A stretch of DNA of 64,000 bases. It comes from Anaerolineales bacterium UBA2395 (GTDB lineage: Bacteria; Chloroflexota; Anaerolineae; Anaerolineales; Villigracilaceae). Below are positions 1 to 9,161 of the stretch, in pieces (positions within the stretch are counted from its first letter, which is position 1; each line of letters starts with the position of its first letter). The position numbers were made by a program, and so were the translations under genes. The notes under the pieces were generated by a model. That model had not been told where the DNA came from, did not search any database, and worked only from the letters and a program-made list of their open reading frames with translations. Location: positions 12,207 to 76,206 of the forward strand of contig DDSH01000010.1 of NCBI GenBank assembly GCA_002343775.1, read 5' to 3'.

Positions 1-264
1 GGCAATCGCTTCATCATCTGCTTCCAATGCTTTCAATTCATCTCGAACGATCTGAGGAAGCAGTTTAGTGCGTTCGCCAAGCAAGCCGTCTTTTCCGAAT
101 TCGTCTTTGAATATCTCTGACCTGCGAATACTGCGCTTCAGGCATTGGCTTGAAATACGTCCGCGCAATCCGCCGCCAAAAAGTGCATCCTTTGGCGAAC
201 CTGTGTCATCACGGTTTAGGTTGGAAGGCTGGTAATTCTGGAGCAAATGGAATTGGATTAACAT
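1..264 (-). CDS. cas7e: Cas7e (Cse4/CasC) backbone subunit, N-terminal 88 residues, cut by the window edge
   Basis: The reading frame starts at an ATG at 264 and runs off the left edge without a stop. The first 88 residues have the features of the type I-E Cascade backbone protein: an opening MLIQFHLLQNY, then a PSNLNRDDTGSPKDALFGG stretch and RGRISSQCLKRSIR, which belong to the RAMP-like core that wraps crRNA. AAGGAGAT lies a few bases upstream on the minus strand, supporting this start. It follows cse2 by 43 bases in the cas operon, the usual I-E order. The function (crRNA binding, six copies per Cascade) is family knowledge; the C-terminal part, and cas5/cas6/cas1/cas2 and the array, must lie outside the window. 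Confidence 0.93.
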   Translation of the reverse strand, partial: MLIQFHLLQNYQPSNLNRDDTGSPKDALFGGGLRGRISSQCLKRSIRRSEIFKDEFGKDGLLGERTKLLPQIVRDELKALEADDEAIA

Positions 265-307
265 TTTGTCATCTCCTTATGATATGGGTGGATTTGAAAA
301 TTGGTTC

Positions 308-838
308 TCAAGCAAGCGCGGCTTCGCTTTCTGGAGAAGCGAGTTCATCGGCTTTCGGTTGGGATATTCCAAAGTAGGCTCGCGCCCACTGCTTTTGTAC
401 AGCGCGGTTGAAATAGTTCCAGCGCAACAGATCTTCGAGCAGTTGTTGCCAGTTTACGTTAACACGGTTTGATTTCAAGAATCGCACCGCCTGGCGCAGT
501 CGGAAAGGCAACTGGGTTATATCGGAGTCGAGCAGGATTTCTACGCGGCGGTCTAACCCTTTGTGATTTTTGGGATCGCGCGCGCGGCGAAGCGAAGCAC
601 CAAAATTTCCTGTACCGCCGCCGTCTGCCAGTGGATACAGTGTAGCAAGCAGGAAGAAGATTTCCTCCTGCGTCGCATTCAAGCCGTATGGCAATAAACG
701 GTAAAACAATCCGAGGCTTTGTGCCTCAGCAAGCGGTTTGCCAGCATCCCGCTTGAGTCTGGCTTTGCCGCCTGTGTCGAGTGCAGACAGGCTGTGCAGA
801 AACTTTTCGACTTTTTCATTGAGTTCGAGTTGGGGCAT
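308..838 (-). CDS. cse2: Cse2 (CasB), small subunit of type I-E Cascade
   Basis: 176 residues, the usual length for Cse2. The protein is helical and basic, with the family-like segment LGLFYRLLPYGLNATQEE, a long middle helix with LRRARDP, and a C-terminal part LPFRLRQAVRFLKSNRVNVNW followed by LLRWNYFNRAVQKQWARAYF. In known systems Cse2 forms a dimer that stabilises the R-loop (non-target strand) in Cascade. The ATG at 838 is one base after the cse1 stop, with AAGGAGGT just upstream, so translation is probably coupled to cse1. The last 15 residues are Ala/Ser/Glu rich and probably disordered. Identification rests on length, composition and operon position as well as sequence. Confidence 0.9.
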   Translation of the reverse strand: MPQLELNEKVEKFLHSLSALDTGGKARLKRDAGKPLAEAQSLGLFYRLLPYGLNATQEEIFFLLATLYPLADGGGTGNFGASLRRARDPKNHKGLDRRVEILLDSDITQLPFRLRQAVRFLKSNRVNVNWQQLLEDLLRWNYFNRAVQKQWARAYFGISQPKADELASPESEAALA

Positions 839-839
839 G

Positions 840-2483
840 TCAACCTCCTTGTTTGGTTTTGCTCCGTAGGATATTCAGTTGTTTACGGCAATTCTCTTTT
901 CCTTGTTCGACCTTGAGCAAGGTATTGCCGTCATCGCCTGTGGCGTCAGCGGCCCGCTCAAATGCCGATTGCGCTTGCCTAATGACAGTATCAAGCCAGC
1001 CATTTAATGTTTCCTTTTGTCTGGCTAAATCGCCCAAGTCAAGCACAAACTGACGAAATTCTCCAGCCAAAACAGACCAATAATCGGCATCCAAACGCTC
1101 CTTCATCCTTCTAAAACGCTCTGGACTCTTTACATCACGTTTGAATGTGCTGGAAAAAACACTCTTTATTACATTAGCAGATTCGGTTGCAAACGATAAC
1201 GCCTGCTCAGTCCATTCTGCTCCATCAGGCTCTTGCAAAAGCGATGACGGTATGTCAAATCCGAAATCCATCCATTCATAAAATTTCATTTTTCCATCTG
1301 TTTGCCAGGCAATGCAACGGAAAGGGTATGTCTGGATTTGCTTACTAACTTCGAGCGCAGCCAATTGGTTGAGAAAAAGCGGACGTTGAGTCTGTTGACT
1401 ATCGTCTTTTCGCTGTAGGAATAACCCTGAAAATTCGCGCCACGCAACCCTTGTACGCATTGGGCGAATTGGCTTCGGCTTGTCTGTTGCCTTTTTGCTC
1501 AAAGAAACTTTGCGCTTTCCTGTAGGTTTTATGGGCAATCGATATGCTGCAAAGGGGTCCCACCATTGAACCTCCTCCAAACAACTTTCACCCATACGAA
1601 ACGCCATTGTATGTACACACCATTCACTTTGATTGCCTGTACGCGAACAAACAGCATTCAAGCGTTCTGGATGCAGGCGTACCTTTCGGGCTGGAAATGT
1701 TAGCCCATGTAAATAGCCTACTTCGCTTAATTGGCAATGCTCGGAGAATTTCATACCTGGTTTCTTCTTTTTGCTTTCATGTACAACGACAGGCGCTGGA
1801 CGTTTCCACCACGCAAGATCGTTGTCTTTTGGGTATTTATTAAGAAGACCAGATGCAATCAAGGATGCTGTCAGGACCTCGAAGAGCGTTTTGCCTGATG
1901 GGAGAACATAAATTGGCGGCACGCCATTTATCGAAGGCATCAAACCTGCTCCACCTGATGAGACAAAAGGCGGCATAGCGACCAAGCCGAGCGCGGCTGC
2001 CGTGGGAGAAATGACTTGTTCTTCATCGGTGATATGGCGATAGTGAGTAACAAGCGATCCAGAAGGGGCTTCAGGAAATAGTTGAGCCACGCGTTTGCTT
2101 ATTTTGCGTTCCTTTTCATCCGGAAACATCGGCAAATCCGCGCTCTGGAGGAAAGGCTTATCTCTTGAAAACAAATCGAAGCGGTCAGCATATTGGCTGC
2201 CAAACTCCTCAATCTTGTTGGCAGGGTATTTGCCATCCACCCACAGGCGTTCAAGGTCGGAGTTCTCCTGTGGATTCAGCGCATCCTGCAAAATCGCAGT
2301 GAGCAGGCGATGAATCCCAACCACGACAAGGGGTGACGGATCATAAATTGCCGTATATTCATGTGCGTGTACTAATGCGTCATGGATGCCGTGCTGAGAT
2401 AGTTCGCCACGTGGGTCTTCAAGCGTAATCCACGGCTCAGTCCATACGTTGAACGATGGGATATTGTCATTCGTCTGTGTCAT
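840..2483 (-). CDS. cse1: Cse1 (Cas8e/CasA), large subunit of type I-E Cascade
   Basis: About 547 residues from the ATG at 2483. This start has AAAAGGAGAA upstream; an in-frame ATG 21 bases earlier has no such site. The N-terminus FNVWTEPWITLEDPRGE and the following LSQHGIHDALVHAHEY, then DLFSRDKPFLQ, are typical of CasA. A loop rich in Gly/Pro (PPFVSSGGAGLMPSINGVPP) matches the part of CasA that reads the PAM. In E. coli this subunit recognises the PAM and recruits Cas3. The gene overlaps the end of cas3 by 17 bases, so the two are coupled. The C-terminal helical bundle (from about residue 410) is present, so the gene appears intact. Confidence 0.93.
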   Translation of the reverse strand: MTQTNDNIPSFNVWTEPWITLEDPRGELSQHGIHDALVHAHEYTAIYDPSPLVVVGIHRLLTAILQDALNPQENSDLERLWVDGKYPANKIEEFGSQYADRFDLFSRDKPFLQSADLPMFPDEKERKISKRVAQLFPEAPSGSLVTHYRHITDEEQVISPTAAALGLVAMPPFVSSGGAGLMPSINGVPPIYVLPSGKTLFEVLTASLIASGLLNKYPKDNDLAWWKRPAPVVVHESKKKKPGMKFSEHCQLSEVGYLHGLTFPARKVRLHPERLNAVCSRTGNQSEWCVHTMAFRMGESCLEEVQWWDPFAAYRLPIKPTGKRKVSLSKKATDKPKPIRPMRTRVAWREFSGLFLQRKDDSQQTQRPLFLNQLAALEVSKQIQTYPFRCIAWQTDGKMKFYEWMDFGFDIPSSLLQEPDGAEWTEQALSFATESANVIKSVFSSTFKRDVKSPERFRRMKERLDADYWSVLAGEFRQFVLDLGDLARQKETLNGWLDTVIRQAQSAFERAADATGDDGNTLLKVEQGKENCRKQLNILRSKTKQGG

Positions 2484-5400
2484 TGGCTTTCTTCTCCTTT
2501 TCAATAACTAAGCCCAAGTGTGGGTCAAGGACAATTTGCAATAAGCCTTTTGGGGTTTTGAATTCTTTTTTGCCTCCTTTCAACCAAAGGGGATAGAACC
2601 CTTTGAGTAAAGCCGATTGAGTGAATAAATCCGTTGGGCTTTTATCTGCATCGTTCAGAATTTCATCTATGGCGAGTTGATTGCTAATGCGAAGCTGGCG
2701 AAGCAACAGGTCTCGCTGCGTCTCGCGAGAGGCTTCGGCACGTAAACTGACTCTTTCATTTCCATCGCCTAGGGCAACGAAATCTCCTTCTCGTTCAAGT
2801 GGAATAATACTCAAAGTTCGTTCACCCAGGCGCGTTTTAGCGACTACCCAATCAGCGCGGTTTTCATCTTCCACAAATGCAATCTGCATTGCGGCAGTTT
2901 TAGCAAATGAATCACGGGGATGAGGCTCAGGCAAAAGACGTTCCCGTGCTTCCTTCGAAGCGATTTTTTGCTTTGATTGCAATTCCTGCCAAGCATCATA
3001 TAACGTGTCGTCTTCCAAAGGAGGCTTGTTGTTATATACGGCTTCAATCAGAGTTCGGTAGTCTCTTGGCAGTTGAATTTGTGGGTAATCCGAAAGAGTT
3101 CTGTGCGTTTGCCGCATGATGAATTCATCATAAATCGAACGATCCGTTCCGATTTTCAAATCACTATCCGCCTCAATTTCATAATTAAGCCAGAGTCTTG
3201 GCTTTTCATATTGAAGAGGGCGCGAGCGGTCATGCCGATGAAGTCTGCCTGCCCGTTGCAAAAGAAAATCCATAGGAGCCAGGTCGGAAACCATTACATC
3301 GAAATCAAGGTCAAGGCTTTGTTCCAATACTTGTGTGCCAACCACGATCCCTTTGCCGCTTTCAGGACGTTTCCCCTCTCGCCCATATTTGCTTTTCAAG
3401 CGATCTTCACGTTGCTGGCGGTCATCAAGCGGAATTTGAGAGTGCAACAACTCCAGGTCAATGTCAGACGGCGCGATGCTCCTCAAGGCTTCGAAAATGC
3501 GTTGCGTGCGCTTGACTGTGTTGGTGATCCAGCAAGCACAACCTCCATTGGCGACTGCATTCAATAACCATTTAGCCTTTTCCAGTGTGTCATTATCTCC
3601 AAAATGCAATGGCTGTAATTCAATCGTGCGGTTCGGCTGCCAAACCGCCGGACTGGCTTGATAAGGTTCTTTTCCACCTGCGGCAAGCACCATCAGATTT
3701 GGATAAGCTCCCTCACGTTCTTCATTCAAAGCGAGAGTCACGCCATAAGCTTTTGCAAGTTGTTTACGGCGTGTTATAGGCAATGTCGCTGAAAGCAAGA
3801 TAACGGACGTGTTCATTAATGAAAGCCAGCCCAATAGCCGTTCGATAATTGTAGTCATGTAGGTGTCGTAGGCATGAACTTCGTCCACGATAACCACTTT
3901 TCCGACCAGCCCCATCATGCGTAAAGTGGCGTGTTTGACGTTCAAAGCGGCGAGCTCTGCCTGGTCAACTGTTCCGACGCCAAACGGCGCTAGGAGTGCC
4001 CTCTTCTTGGAGTTGAACCAAGAGATTGTTTCTTTGGCATTTGATTCTGTTTTGGTTTCTCCATTTACGAGCGGCTCAATCGGGCCGATGGGCGTCTCAG
4101 TCTGCGAGTTTTCTTCGATCAGATGAGCCTGCCCATGCACGAGTTTCACATCCGCTTTCAGCCCAAGCCGCTTTTCGAGATGAGTCTGCAATCTACCGAA
4201 CATCTGATTACTTGTTGCCATAGATGGTAGCGCATAATACATTTCTTCCGTTCCATTCAATTGCGCTATCCGATGGGCTAAAGCAAGTGCGGCTTCAGTT
4301 TTTCCCTCACCTGTCGGTGCCTCGATAATAGTTAAGGAGGGGAAGCGCAAAAGTTCATCAGGAATATCATCTATTGCAAGTTGAAGGGCGCGTAGCGGGA
4401 TCAAATCGGCAAAAAGCGTTTCGGTTTTGGTTCCCGCTTTGCTCAGCATTATTGCTTTCATTCCAGAGTCGAATGTGGCTTGTGCAGCACTTTGGCGGCT
4501 CTGTTCCAGATATAAAGACAGATCAGTGTTCGGAGATATTTTGAAATATCTTTCATCTGAACCAAGCCAGTCGCAAAGAATTGTGAATCCGGTAAATGCC
4601 ATGATTGCTGTAGAGATGTTTATAGGGGCTGGCAATGAATTAAGATCAAGCCTGAGAAATTCATCCTTCAAAATCGAGTCTGCTATTTGTCTTAGCGATT
4701 TCCACTGTTCGGGTTCTCTGGTCAACTTACGACGCCCTGATTTAATATCGTTGTCAGGATGAGCAAAACGCCCATGATGTCCTCCGAGGGCTTCGCTAAA
4801 TATTTGCGCTTTGACGGGGTCTGCGGCAAATATTTTGGTTAAAGTATCTTCCATATAGATTTGGCTGATATGCGAATGCGGAATATCTATTGCTTCCAGT
4901 TCAAATCCTTCCTGCTTCAACCGCGTCAATTGCTGTTTATTCAATGTCTGAAATGCAGAAGACACTTTACCAATATCATGTAAAGCCACAAAATAGGGCA
5001 GCCAGTCTGAAAGAATATCCACTTCGCAATTGAATGCACTAGCCAGGGTCTGGCGCCAGCGCGGAGATGCGCCTTCAACCAACAACTCATGAGCGATATT
5101 CCCTACATCCAGCATGTGAAATACAGCAGGGTGAAAATCTTCTGGGTTATTACTGCCTTTCCGAGTTTTTCCCCATAGGCGCAATATTCGATCTTGATTT
5201 CCATCTTGCGCAAGGGAAATGTTATATACACGCGTGAGTCGTTTTGTTTCATTCATAAGTTCTTTTCGCAACCCCTCAGGCTCCAGCACCTCCACGTCCG
5301 CGCCCCAGCCGCGCACCCACGGGAGCATCTCGCGCCACTCGGCGATCTCCACGGACCAGATGCAGCCGCCGTCCCCGGTCTCTTCCACCCTCTCCAGCGG

Positions 5401-6171
5401 ATGCCAGATGCTTTCCTTCACGCGCCGGGTCACGGCGGGGGAGAAGCGCAGTCTCACGGTCACGGGGTCGCGGTCTGCGTACCAGATCCCCCAGGCGTGT
5501 TTGAGCAATTGCTCATCGTCGAACGACTCGGGAATGTCGAAGGTCTCGCCGGAAATCGTCGCCGAAAGGATGCGCTCTATCTTGAAGGCGAAAGTCTGGT
5601 CGTTGAAATCGCTTTGTGCGATCACATACACGCTGTCGCTCCAGATCGACGGCTCGATCAAGTAGGTACTGATGGTATGGCGCGTCAGACTATCAGTACC
5701 CAATGCCTGATACTCGATCCGCACCTTCCTTTGCTCCACCCAGGCTTGTGCAAGGGTCTCGATGATCTTCACCTTATCCGGATTCTTTTCCTGTCCCATC
5801 AACCGTTCAGCAGATCTCAGCAGGCGCTCCGTCATCGGCTGGCGCAGCGTCGCGGCGAGTTTCTCCACCGCGTTGACGGTATGCGGCTGGTGGAAGCGCG
5901 TTTGCCGCGAGGTCTTGCGCCCCGCCAGATAGAGGGGCAATGCTTCGTGTAAATTGAGTTTGATCTCGGAGATCAGTTTGGCGCGCGGGATGTACCAGCG
6001 TCCCTCATCGTCCTGCTCGACTGGGTATTCCAGCATCAAATCCTTGCGGTCCCTGAAAACGGTCTCACGGGATACCCCCAATTTTTCGGCTAGAGCAATA
6101 TCGGTGTACGCGCGTTGGATGTACAAGCGCTTCATTTCTTCCAGTCGTTGTGCTTTTGTTTTACCGCTCAT
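2467..6171 (-). CDS. cas3: HTH-WYL-Cas3 fusion: transcription-factor module joined to the type I-E HD nuclease/helicase
   Basis: 1234 residues in one open frame, against roughly 850-950 for ordinary I-E Cas3. Residues 1-60 are a DeoR/HTH_11-like helix-turn-helix (LAEKLGVSRETVFRDRKDL). Residues about 132-215 are a WYL domain (RKVRIEYQALG, YLIEPSIWSDSVYVIAQS, FKIERI) and about 235-317 the WCX extension, ending LRKELMNETKRLTRVYN. Cas3 begins about residue 329 (RLWGKTRKG): HD nuclease residues H352, H398-D399 and H464-H465; Walker A EAPTGEGKT 617-625; DEVH 763-766; SATLP 794-798; then GTQVLEQSLDLDFD and QRAGRLHRH as helicase motifs V and VI. All catalytic motifs look intact. WYL proteins usually sense a ligand or nucleic acid and regulate transcription, so this protein may both degrade DNA and regulate the operon (inference). 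AAGGG precedes the ATG. Confidence 0.95.
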   Translation of the reverse strand: MSGKTKAQRLEEMKRLYIQRAYTDIALAEKLGVSRETVFRDRKDLMLEYPVEQDDEGRWYIPRAKLISEIKLNLHEALPLYLAGRKTSRQTRFHQPHTVNAVEKLAATLRQPMTERLLRSAERLMGQEKNPDKVKIIETLAQAWVEQRKVRIEYQALGTDSLTRHTISTYLIEPSIWSDSVYVIAQSDFNDQTFAFKIERILSATISGETFDIPESFDDEQLLKHAWGIWYADRDPVTVRLRFSPAVTRRVKESIWHPLERVEETGDGGCIWSVEIAEWREMLPWVRGWGADVEVLEPEGLRKELMNETKRLTRVYNISLAQDGNQDRILRLWGKTRKGSNNPEDFHPAVFHMLDVGNIAHELLVEGASPRWRQTLASAFNCEVDILSDWLPYFVALHDIGKVSSAFQTLNKQQLTRLKQEGFELEAIDIPHSHISQIYMEDTLTKIFAADPVKAQIFSEALGGHHGRFAHPDNDIKSGRRKLTREPEQWKSLRQIADSILKDEFLRLDLNSLPAPINISTAIMAFTGFTILCDWLGSDERYFKISPNTDLSLYLEQSRQSAAQATFDSGMKAIMLSKAGTKTETLFADLIPLRALQLAIDDIPDELLRFPSLTIIEAPTGEGKTEAALALAHRIAQLNGTEEMYYALPSMATSNQMFGRLQTHLEKRLGLKADVKLVHGQAHLIEENSQTETPIGPIEPLVNGETKTESNAKETISWFNSKKRALLAPFGVGTVDQAELAALNVKHATLRMMGLVGKVVIVDEVHAYDTYMTTIIERLLGWLSLMNTSVILLSATLPITRRKQLAKAYGVTLALNEEREGAYPNLMVLAAGGKEPYQASPAVWQPNRTIELQPLHFGDNDTLEKAKWLLNAVANGGCACWITNTVKRTQRIFEALRSIAPSDIDLELLHSQIPLDDRQQREDRLKSKYGREGKRPESGKGIVVGTQVLEQSLDLDFDVMVSDLAPMDFLLQRAGRLHRHDRSRPLQYEKPRLWLNYEIEADSDLKIGTDRSIYDEFIMRQTHRTLSDYPQIQLPRDYRTLIEAVYNNKPPLEDDTLYDAWQELQSKQKIASKEARERLLPEPHPRDSFAKTAAMQIAFVEDENRADWVVAKTRLGERTLSIIPLEREGDFVALGDGNERVSLRAEASRETQRDLLLRQLRISNQLAIDEILNDADKSPTDLFTQSALLKGFYPLWLKGGKKEFKTPKGLLQIVLDPHLGLVIEKEKKANDTDE

Positions 6172-6211
6172 TAATGTACCCTTATTGGTTTTGTATCTTT
6201 GCCCGAAACTT

Positions 6212-6257
6212 CCCGCAGGCTCCCCTTACTGAGGAATGTTACAGTAACGCCTGCGGG
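6212..6257. promoter_or_regulatory. Nested inverted repeat upstream of the WYL-cas3 gene, candidate operator
   Basis: Outer arms CCCGCAGGC (6212-6220) and GCCTGCGGG (6249-6257) are perfect 9-base complements; inside them TTACTG (6226-6231) and CAGTAA (6242-6247) form a second perfect pair. The dyad lies about 40 bases upstream of the WYL-cas3 start and downstream of the winged-helix gene stop at 6327, so it could be an operator of the cas operon or a terminator of the small gene. There is no T-run right after it on the minus strand, which favours an operator, but this is inference. Confidence 0.45.
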
Positions 6258-6326
6258 GCAAGACGGAGGGCAAATCGGAATGACAACACAATAGCACGCC
6301 GCCTTGCAGAATTCTGCAACATTTTG

Positions 6327-6545
6327 TCATGAATTTTTGGATTCGCTTCGATCGAATGGAAATAGACGCCCTTCCTCATCTTCATAAACAAGCAATCCTT
6401 TCTCATCCAGGGCAGGGAGTGAACGTGTTACTTCAGAGCGAGCCAACCCCAATAACCGGGCCAGAAACCCCGCTTTTTTACCGGGATTTTCCTCCACCTT
6501 CTCGAAGATCTCCTTCAATTTTCTGTCATCGATTTTTCGCGCCAT
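6327..6545 (-). CDS. Small winged-helix DNA-binding protein
   Basis: 72 residues from the ATG at 6545 (MARKIDDRKLKEIFEKVEEN). The body is one winged-helix domain: helix LKEIFEKVEENPGKKAGFLARLLGL, recognition helix ARSEVTRSLPALDEKGL and a wing LVYEDEEGRLFPF. GAGAGG precedes the chosen ATG; a longer in-frame start at 6614 adds a basic tail with no ribosome site. The gene lies upstream of and co-oriented with the WYL-cas3 gene. A role as a local regulator is plausible but not shown. I do not recognise a named family beyond winged helix. Confidence 0.6.
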   Translation of the reverse strand: MARKIDDRKLKEIFEKVEENPGKKAGFLARLLGLARSEVTRSLPALDEKGLLVYEDEEGRLFPFDRSESKNS

Positions 6546-7841
6546 TCTGCCTCTCATAGTGCGGGTTTTGCCCACTTTACGGGAGACATGTTGCAAGTAA
6601 TGCAACATTGGCACGGAATTATGTCAAATGTGAAAAAGGAATGATATTCGCTTGGATTTTTCGTTTATTTGCAGGGCGCTGAAAATTAATTTACCTCCAC
6701 ATAAATAAGCGCAAACCGCCTACGCAATTCGCACAGGCGGCGGAATGTCTCAATTGGCCATCCCTTGCGTGTTTTACCGCGCAGTTCCAAAAAGAGATTG
6801 TATCCAGTTTCAATAAGTATAGACCCGACTCAAGATCCTGTCCATGACAAGTCAATAATAATGTATCCATTATCCAAAGTCTTTGTAATCTATTAGGACC
6901 CACTCAAAATAGCATCATGAGGAATGGGAGTAGAAGTAGAAGACCCTGCATAATCAGTTGGTTTTGCTTGTACGAGCGTAATTCTTATGTGGAAAAGTCT
7001 ATCCTGCAAATGGTTCTGTTCTGGATTCTTGGATCAATTCTTTATATGGTTATCAGCGTGGTTGTAACAGGGTTCTTGGTGTATCTGGTTTCACTGTTTT
7101 ACCCTCAATTCCACGAAAAATATTTGTCAGTGCCACTGCTTTGTCATGATCAGGTTCGTCCACCAGGACCGGATCCTTGAAGAGCAGGCTGGCGATCGTG
7201 CCGATCATGTACCCGCCTTCGACAAGCAGATCCATGTACTCATCCCCATCCTTGGGGGTACGAGAGTATATTCTTTCCGGTATGCTTGCTTGTATGTAAG
7301 CACACTCCAAATGATTTGGCACATCAAGATGTGACTAAATGTATGCTATAGCACGTGGCACATGCCGGGGGAATTATCGGACGGGTTGAAAAAGTTGTGA
7401 GACTCCCGCCTGTGTGGCCGCCATGTTCAATTTCCGGCTGTTGTCCCAGAGCAACTCCTCTCGTTCGATATCGGCTAGCCCCCAGTAATCGTTCCTTCCC
7501 AAACAACGGTTCCAGCAACGCGCCGACATTGAAGACCGTCACACGAACATAGTCGCCGGGAAAGGTCTACTTCGGGTCAATCACCTAAAGTACATTCTAT
7601 GAATGGTCCGATCGGTACGTAAAGCAGGATATTTTCATAACAAACAATTCATCTGATCGCTTATAAGATCTTGAAGACAAGTGTTCAGAAAAAACATCCA
7701 GAATGACAAAGCAATAATGTATAATCAAAAAACATTGTTTAACCCCAAGGCAGTGGGTAACAAGAGACAAATATTTATGGAAAAACCACTTCGTACATTG
7801 CTCACTGGCCTGGTAATTTTCCAAATAAGAGGCAGGGTTAA
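6546..7841. other. Long intergenic stretch with scattered coding remnants, no intact gene
   Basis: I see no gene with both a good start and a recognisable product here. On the minus strand 6688-6800 reads as a plausible protein tail (LELRGKTRKGWPIETFRRL, then CELRRRFALIYVEVN and stop). Minus-strand 7130-7260 (DEYMDLLVEGGYMIGTIASL, KDPVLVDEPDHDK) and 7380-7560 (FNVGALLEPLFGKERLLGAS) also look protein-like but are cut by stops. These are best read as eroded gene fragments. A TATAAT-like hexamer is near 7716-7721 but no convincing -35 accompanies it. Confidence 0.4.
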
Positions 7842-8126
7842 ATGCAATCAGTCTTAACAGATCCTCCGGGGATTTTTGGGATTCCGTGGTTTGCCGACTT
7901 TAATGATCCCGACAACTTCATGCGTGAGCTCATTTCCTCCACTTCCAGCAACAATCTGGGTAAATTTTCCAATCCGGCATTCGATCTGTTGGTTGACAAC
8001 GCAGCCCAAAGCGGAGCCCCCTTGGAGCGACAGGAGTTGTATATTCAGGCCGAAATTCTCTTGCGAAAAACCGAGGTTGCGCTCATACCGATTTATCATT
8101 CCACCATAGGCAAACAAAAAACATGA
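7842..8126 (+). pseudogene. C-terminal fragment of a peptide/nickel-type ABC transporter substrate-binding protein
   Basis: The 94-residue frame contains the characteristic C-terminal block of SBP_bac_5 (DppA/OppA-like) proteins: GIPWFADFNDPDNFMRELIS, a stretch GKFSNPAFDLLVDNAA, and ILLRKTEVALIPIYHST. Family members are about 500 residues, so more than 80 percent is missing. A stop codon lies directly before the first ATG and no ribosome site is seen. The fragment ends on the start of the next lipoprotein gene, overlapping it by four bases, so the junction may be the result of a deletion that joined two genes. Confidence 0.75.
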
Positions 8127-9154
8127 AAAGAGCATCACTACTTGGCATTCTGCTACTTCTTTTTGTTAACTCATGCGGACCTTCATCTGTTGACCTTACC
8201 GCAACCGTCGAATCTGGCGTGCAACAGACACTGGCGGCTCTGCCAACCCGGACAGCCACCCCTACATCAACCCCCACCCCTCCACCAACCACAACGCCTA
8301 CTGCAACCCCAACACCGCTTGGCGGCGGCGGTGTAATCGCTTTTGCATCCGGTGGCATCATCACCCTATATGATGTTGCCAGTGGAAACATCACCCAACC
8401 GGATATTCAATTTTCAGAGGAAGTAAGCAGCATCTTAGGTGTCAAAGATGTTGCTGTATCTCCAGACGGACGGAAAATGGTATTTACGCAAAGTCTCTGT
8501 CCGCCCAGGCAGCCTGGACAAGTGTACCTGTATTGCAGGCGCGATATTTTTAGTTCAAACATTGATGGCAGCAATGTTGTAAAACTCACTGACACAAAAA
8601 ATGTGGATGAAGATTGGCCGGTGTGGTCCCCAGACGGGACAAGGATCGCGTATCTATCGGGGAACAAGATCTATATCATGAACGCCGATGGCAGCGAAAA
8701 GAAACGACTTACGAAATCAGGCGTTCCTGAACTGCTCTCCGCCTGGTCTCCCGATGGGCAACAGATCGCATTTCAGGCCCAGCTGAACGGTAATTTTCAA
8801 ATTTACACGATCAATTCAGATGGCACCGGCGACATCTTGCAACTCACAATGATCAAAGACATTGGCTCATCCCCCTCGTGGTCGCCCGATGGGCAAAAAA
8901 TAGCCTTTACGGTGTTTGTCAGGCGAAGTGATGCGCGGGATATTTATGTCATGAATGCCGATGGAAGCGACCCAATCAACCTGACCAATGGGGGTTACTT
9001 AGACCCCAGTTTTCCCACCTGGTCGCCTGATGGAAGGATGATCGCCTTTGTATGCGACGGGTTCCTGTGCATCATGAACAAGGATGGTACGGGGCTTGTT
9101 GAGTTGAATAATCTTTTCGGCGGGGACACGAGACCATCCTGGTATTTGCCATAA
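8123..9154 (+). CDS. Lipoprotein with TolB-like (PD40) beta-propeller repeats
   Basis: 343 residues. A signal peptide ends in the lipobox LFVNSCG, so Cys18 is probably lipidated. Residues about 45-68 are a Thr/Pro linker. From residue 70 on there are at least four PD40 repeats with the signature WSPDGTRIAYLS, SPDGQQIAFQA, WSPDGQKIAFTV, WSPDGRMIAFVC and the paired strand IYIMNADGSEKKRLT. Such propellers (TolB/DPP-N fold) usually act as surface protein or ligand scaffolds. There is no catalytic domain attached. The function is unknown; the extracytoplasmic location and fold are well supported by the sequence. Confidence 0.88.
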   Translation: MKRASLLGILLLLFVNSCGPSSVDLTATVESGVQQTLAALPTRTATPTSTPTPPPTTTPTATPTPLGGGGVIAFASGGIITLYDVASGNITQPDIQFSEEVSSILGVKDVAVSPDGRKMVFTQSLCPPRQPGQVYLYCRRDIFSSNIDGSNVVKLTDTKNVDEDWPVWSPDGTRIAYLSGNKIYIMNADGSEKKRLTKSGVPELLSAWSPDGQQIAFQAQLNGNFQIYTINSDGTGDILQLTMIKDIGSSPSWSPDGQKIAFTVFVRRSDARDIYVMNADGSDPINLTNGGYLDPSFPTWSPDGRMIAFVCDGFLCIMNKDGTGLVELNNLFGGDTRPSWYLP

Positions 9155-9161
9155 CGATTCG

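Noticed and set aside
5194..5952. Long plus-strand open frame of 252 codons opposite the WYL part of cas3
   Set aside because: It mirrors the high-GC codon pattern of the real minus-strand gene; its translation is His/Leu/Arg-rich without any fold signal or ribosome site.
6917..7180. 87-codon plus-strand frame with a hydrophobic segment
   Set aside because: It has one helix-like stretch but its end is frame noise, there is no ribosome site, and it overlaps equally weak frames on the other strand.
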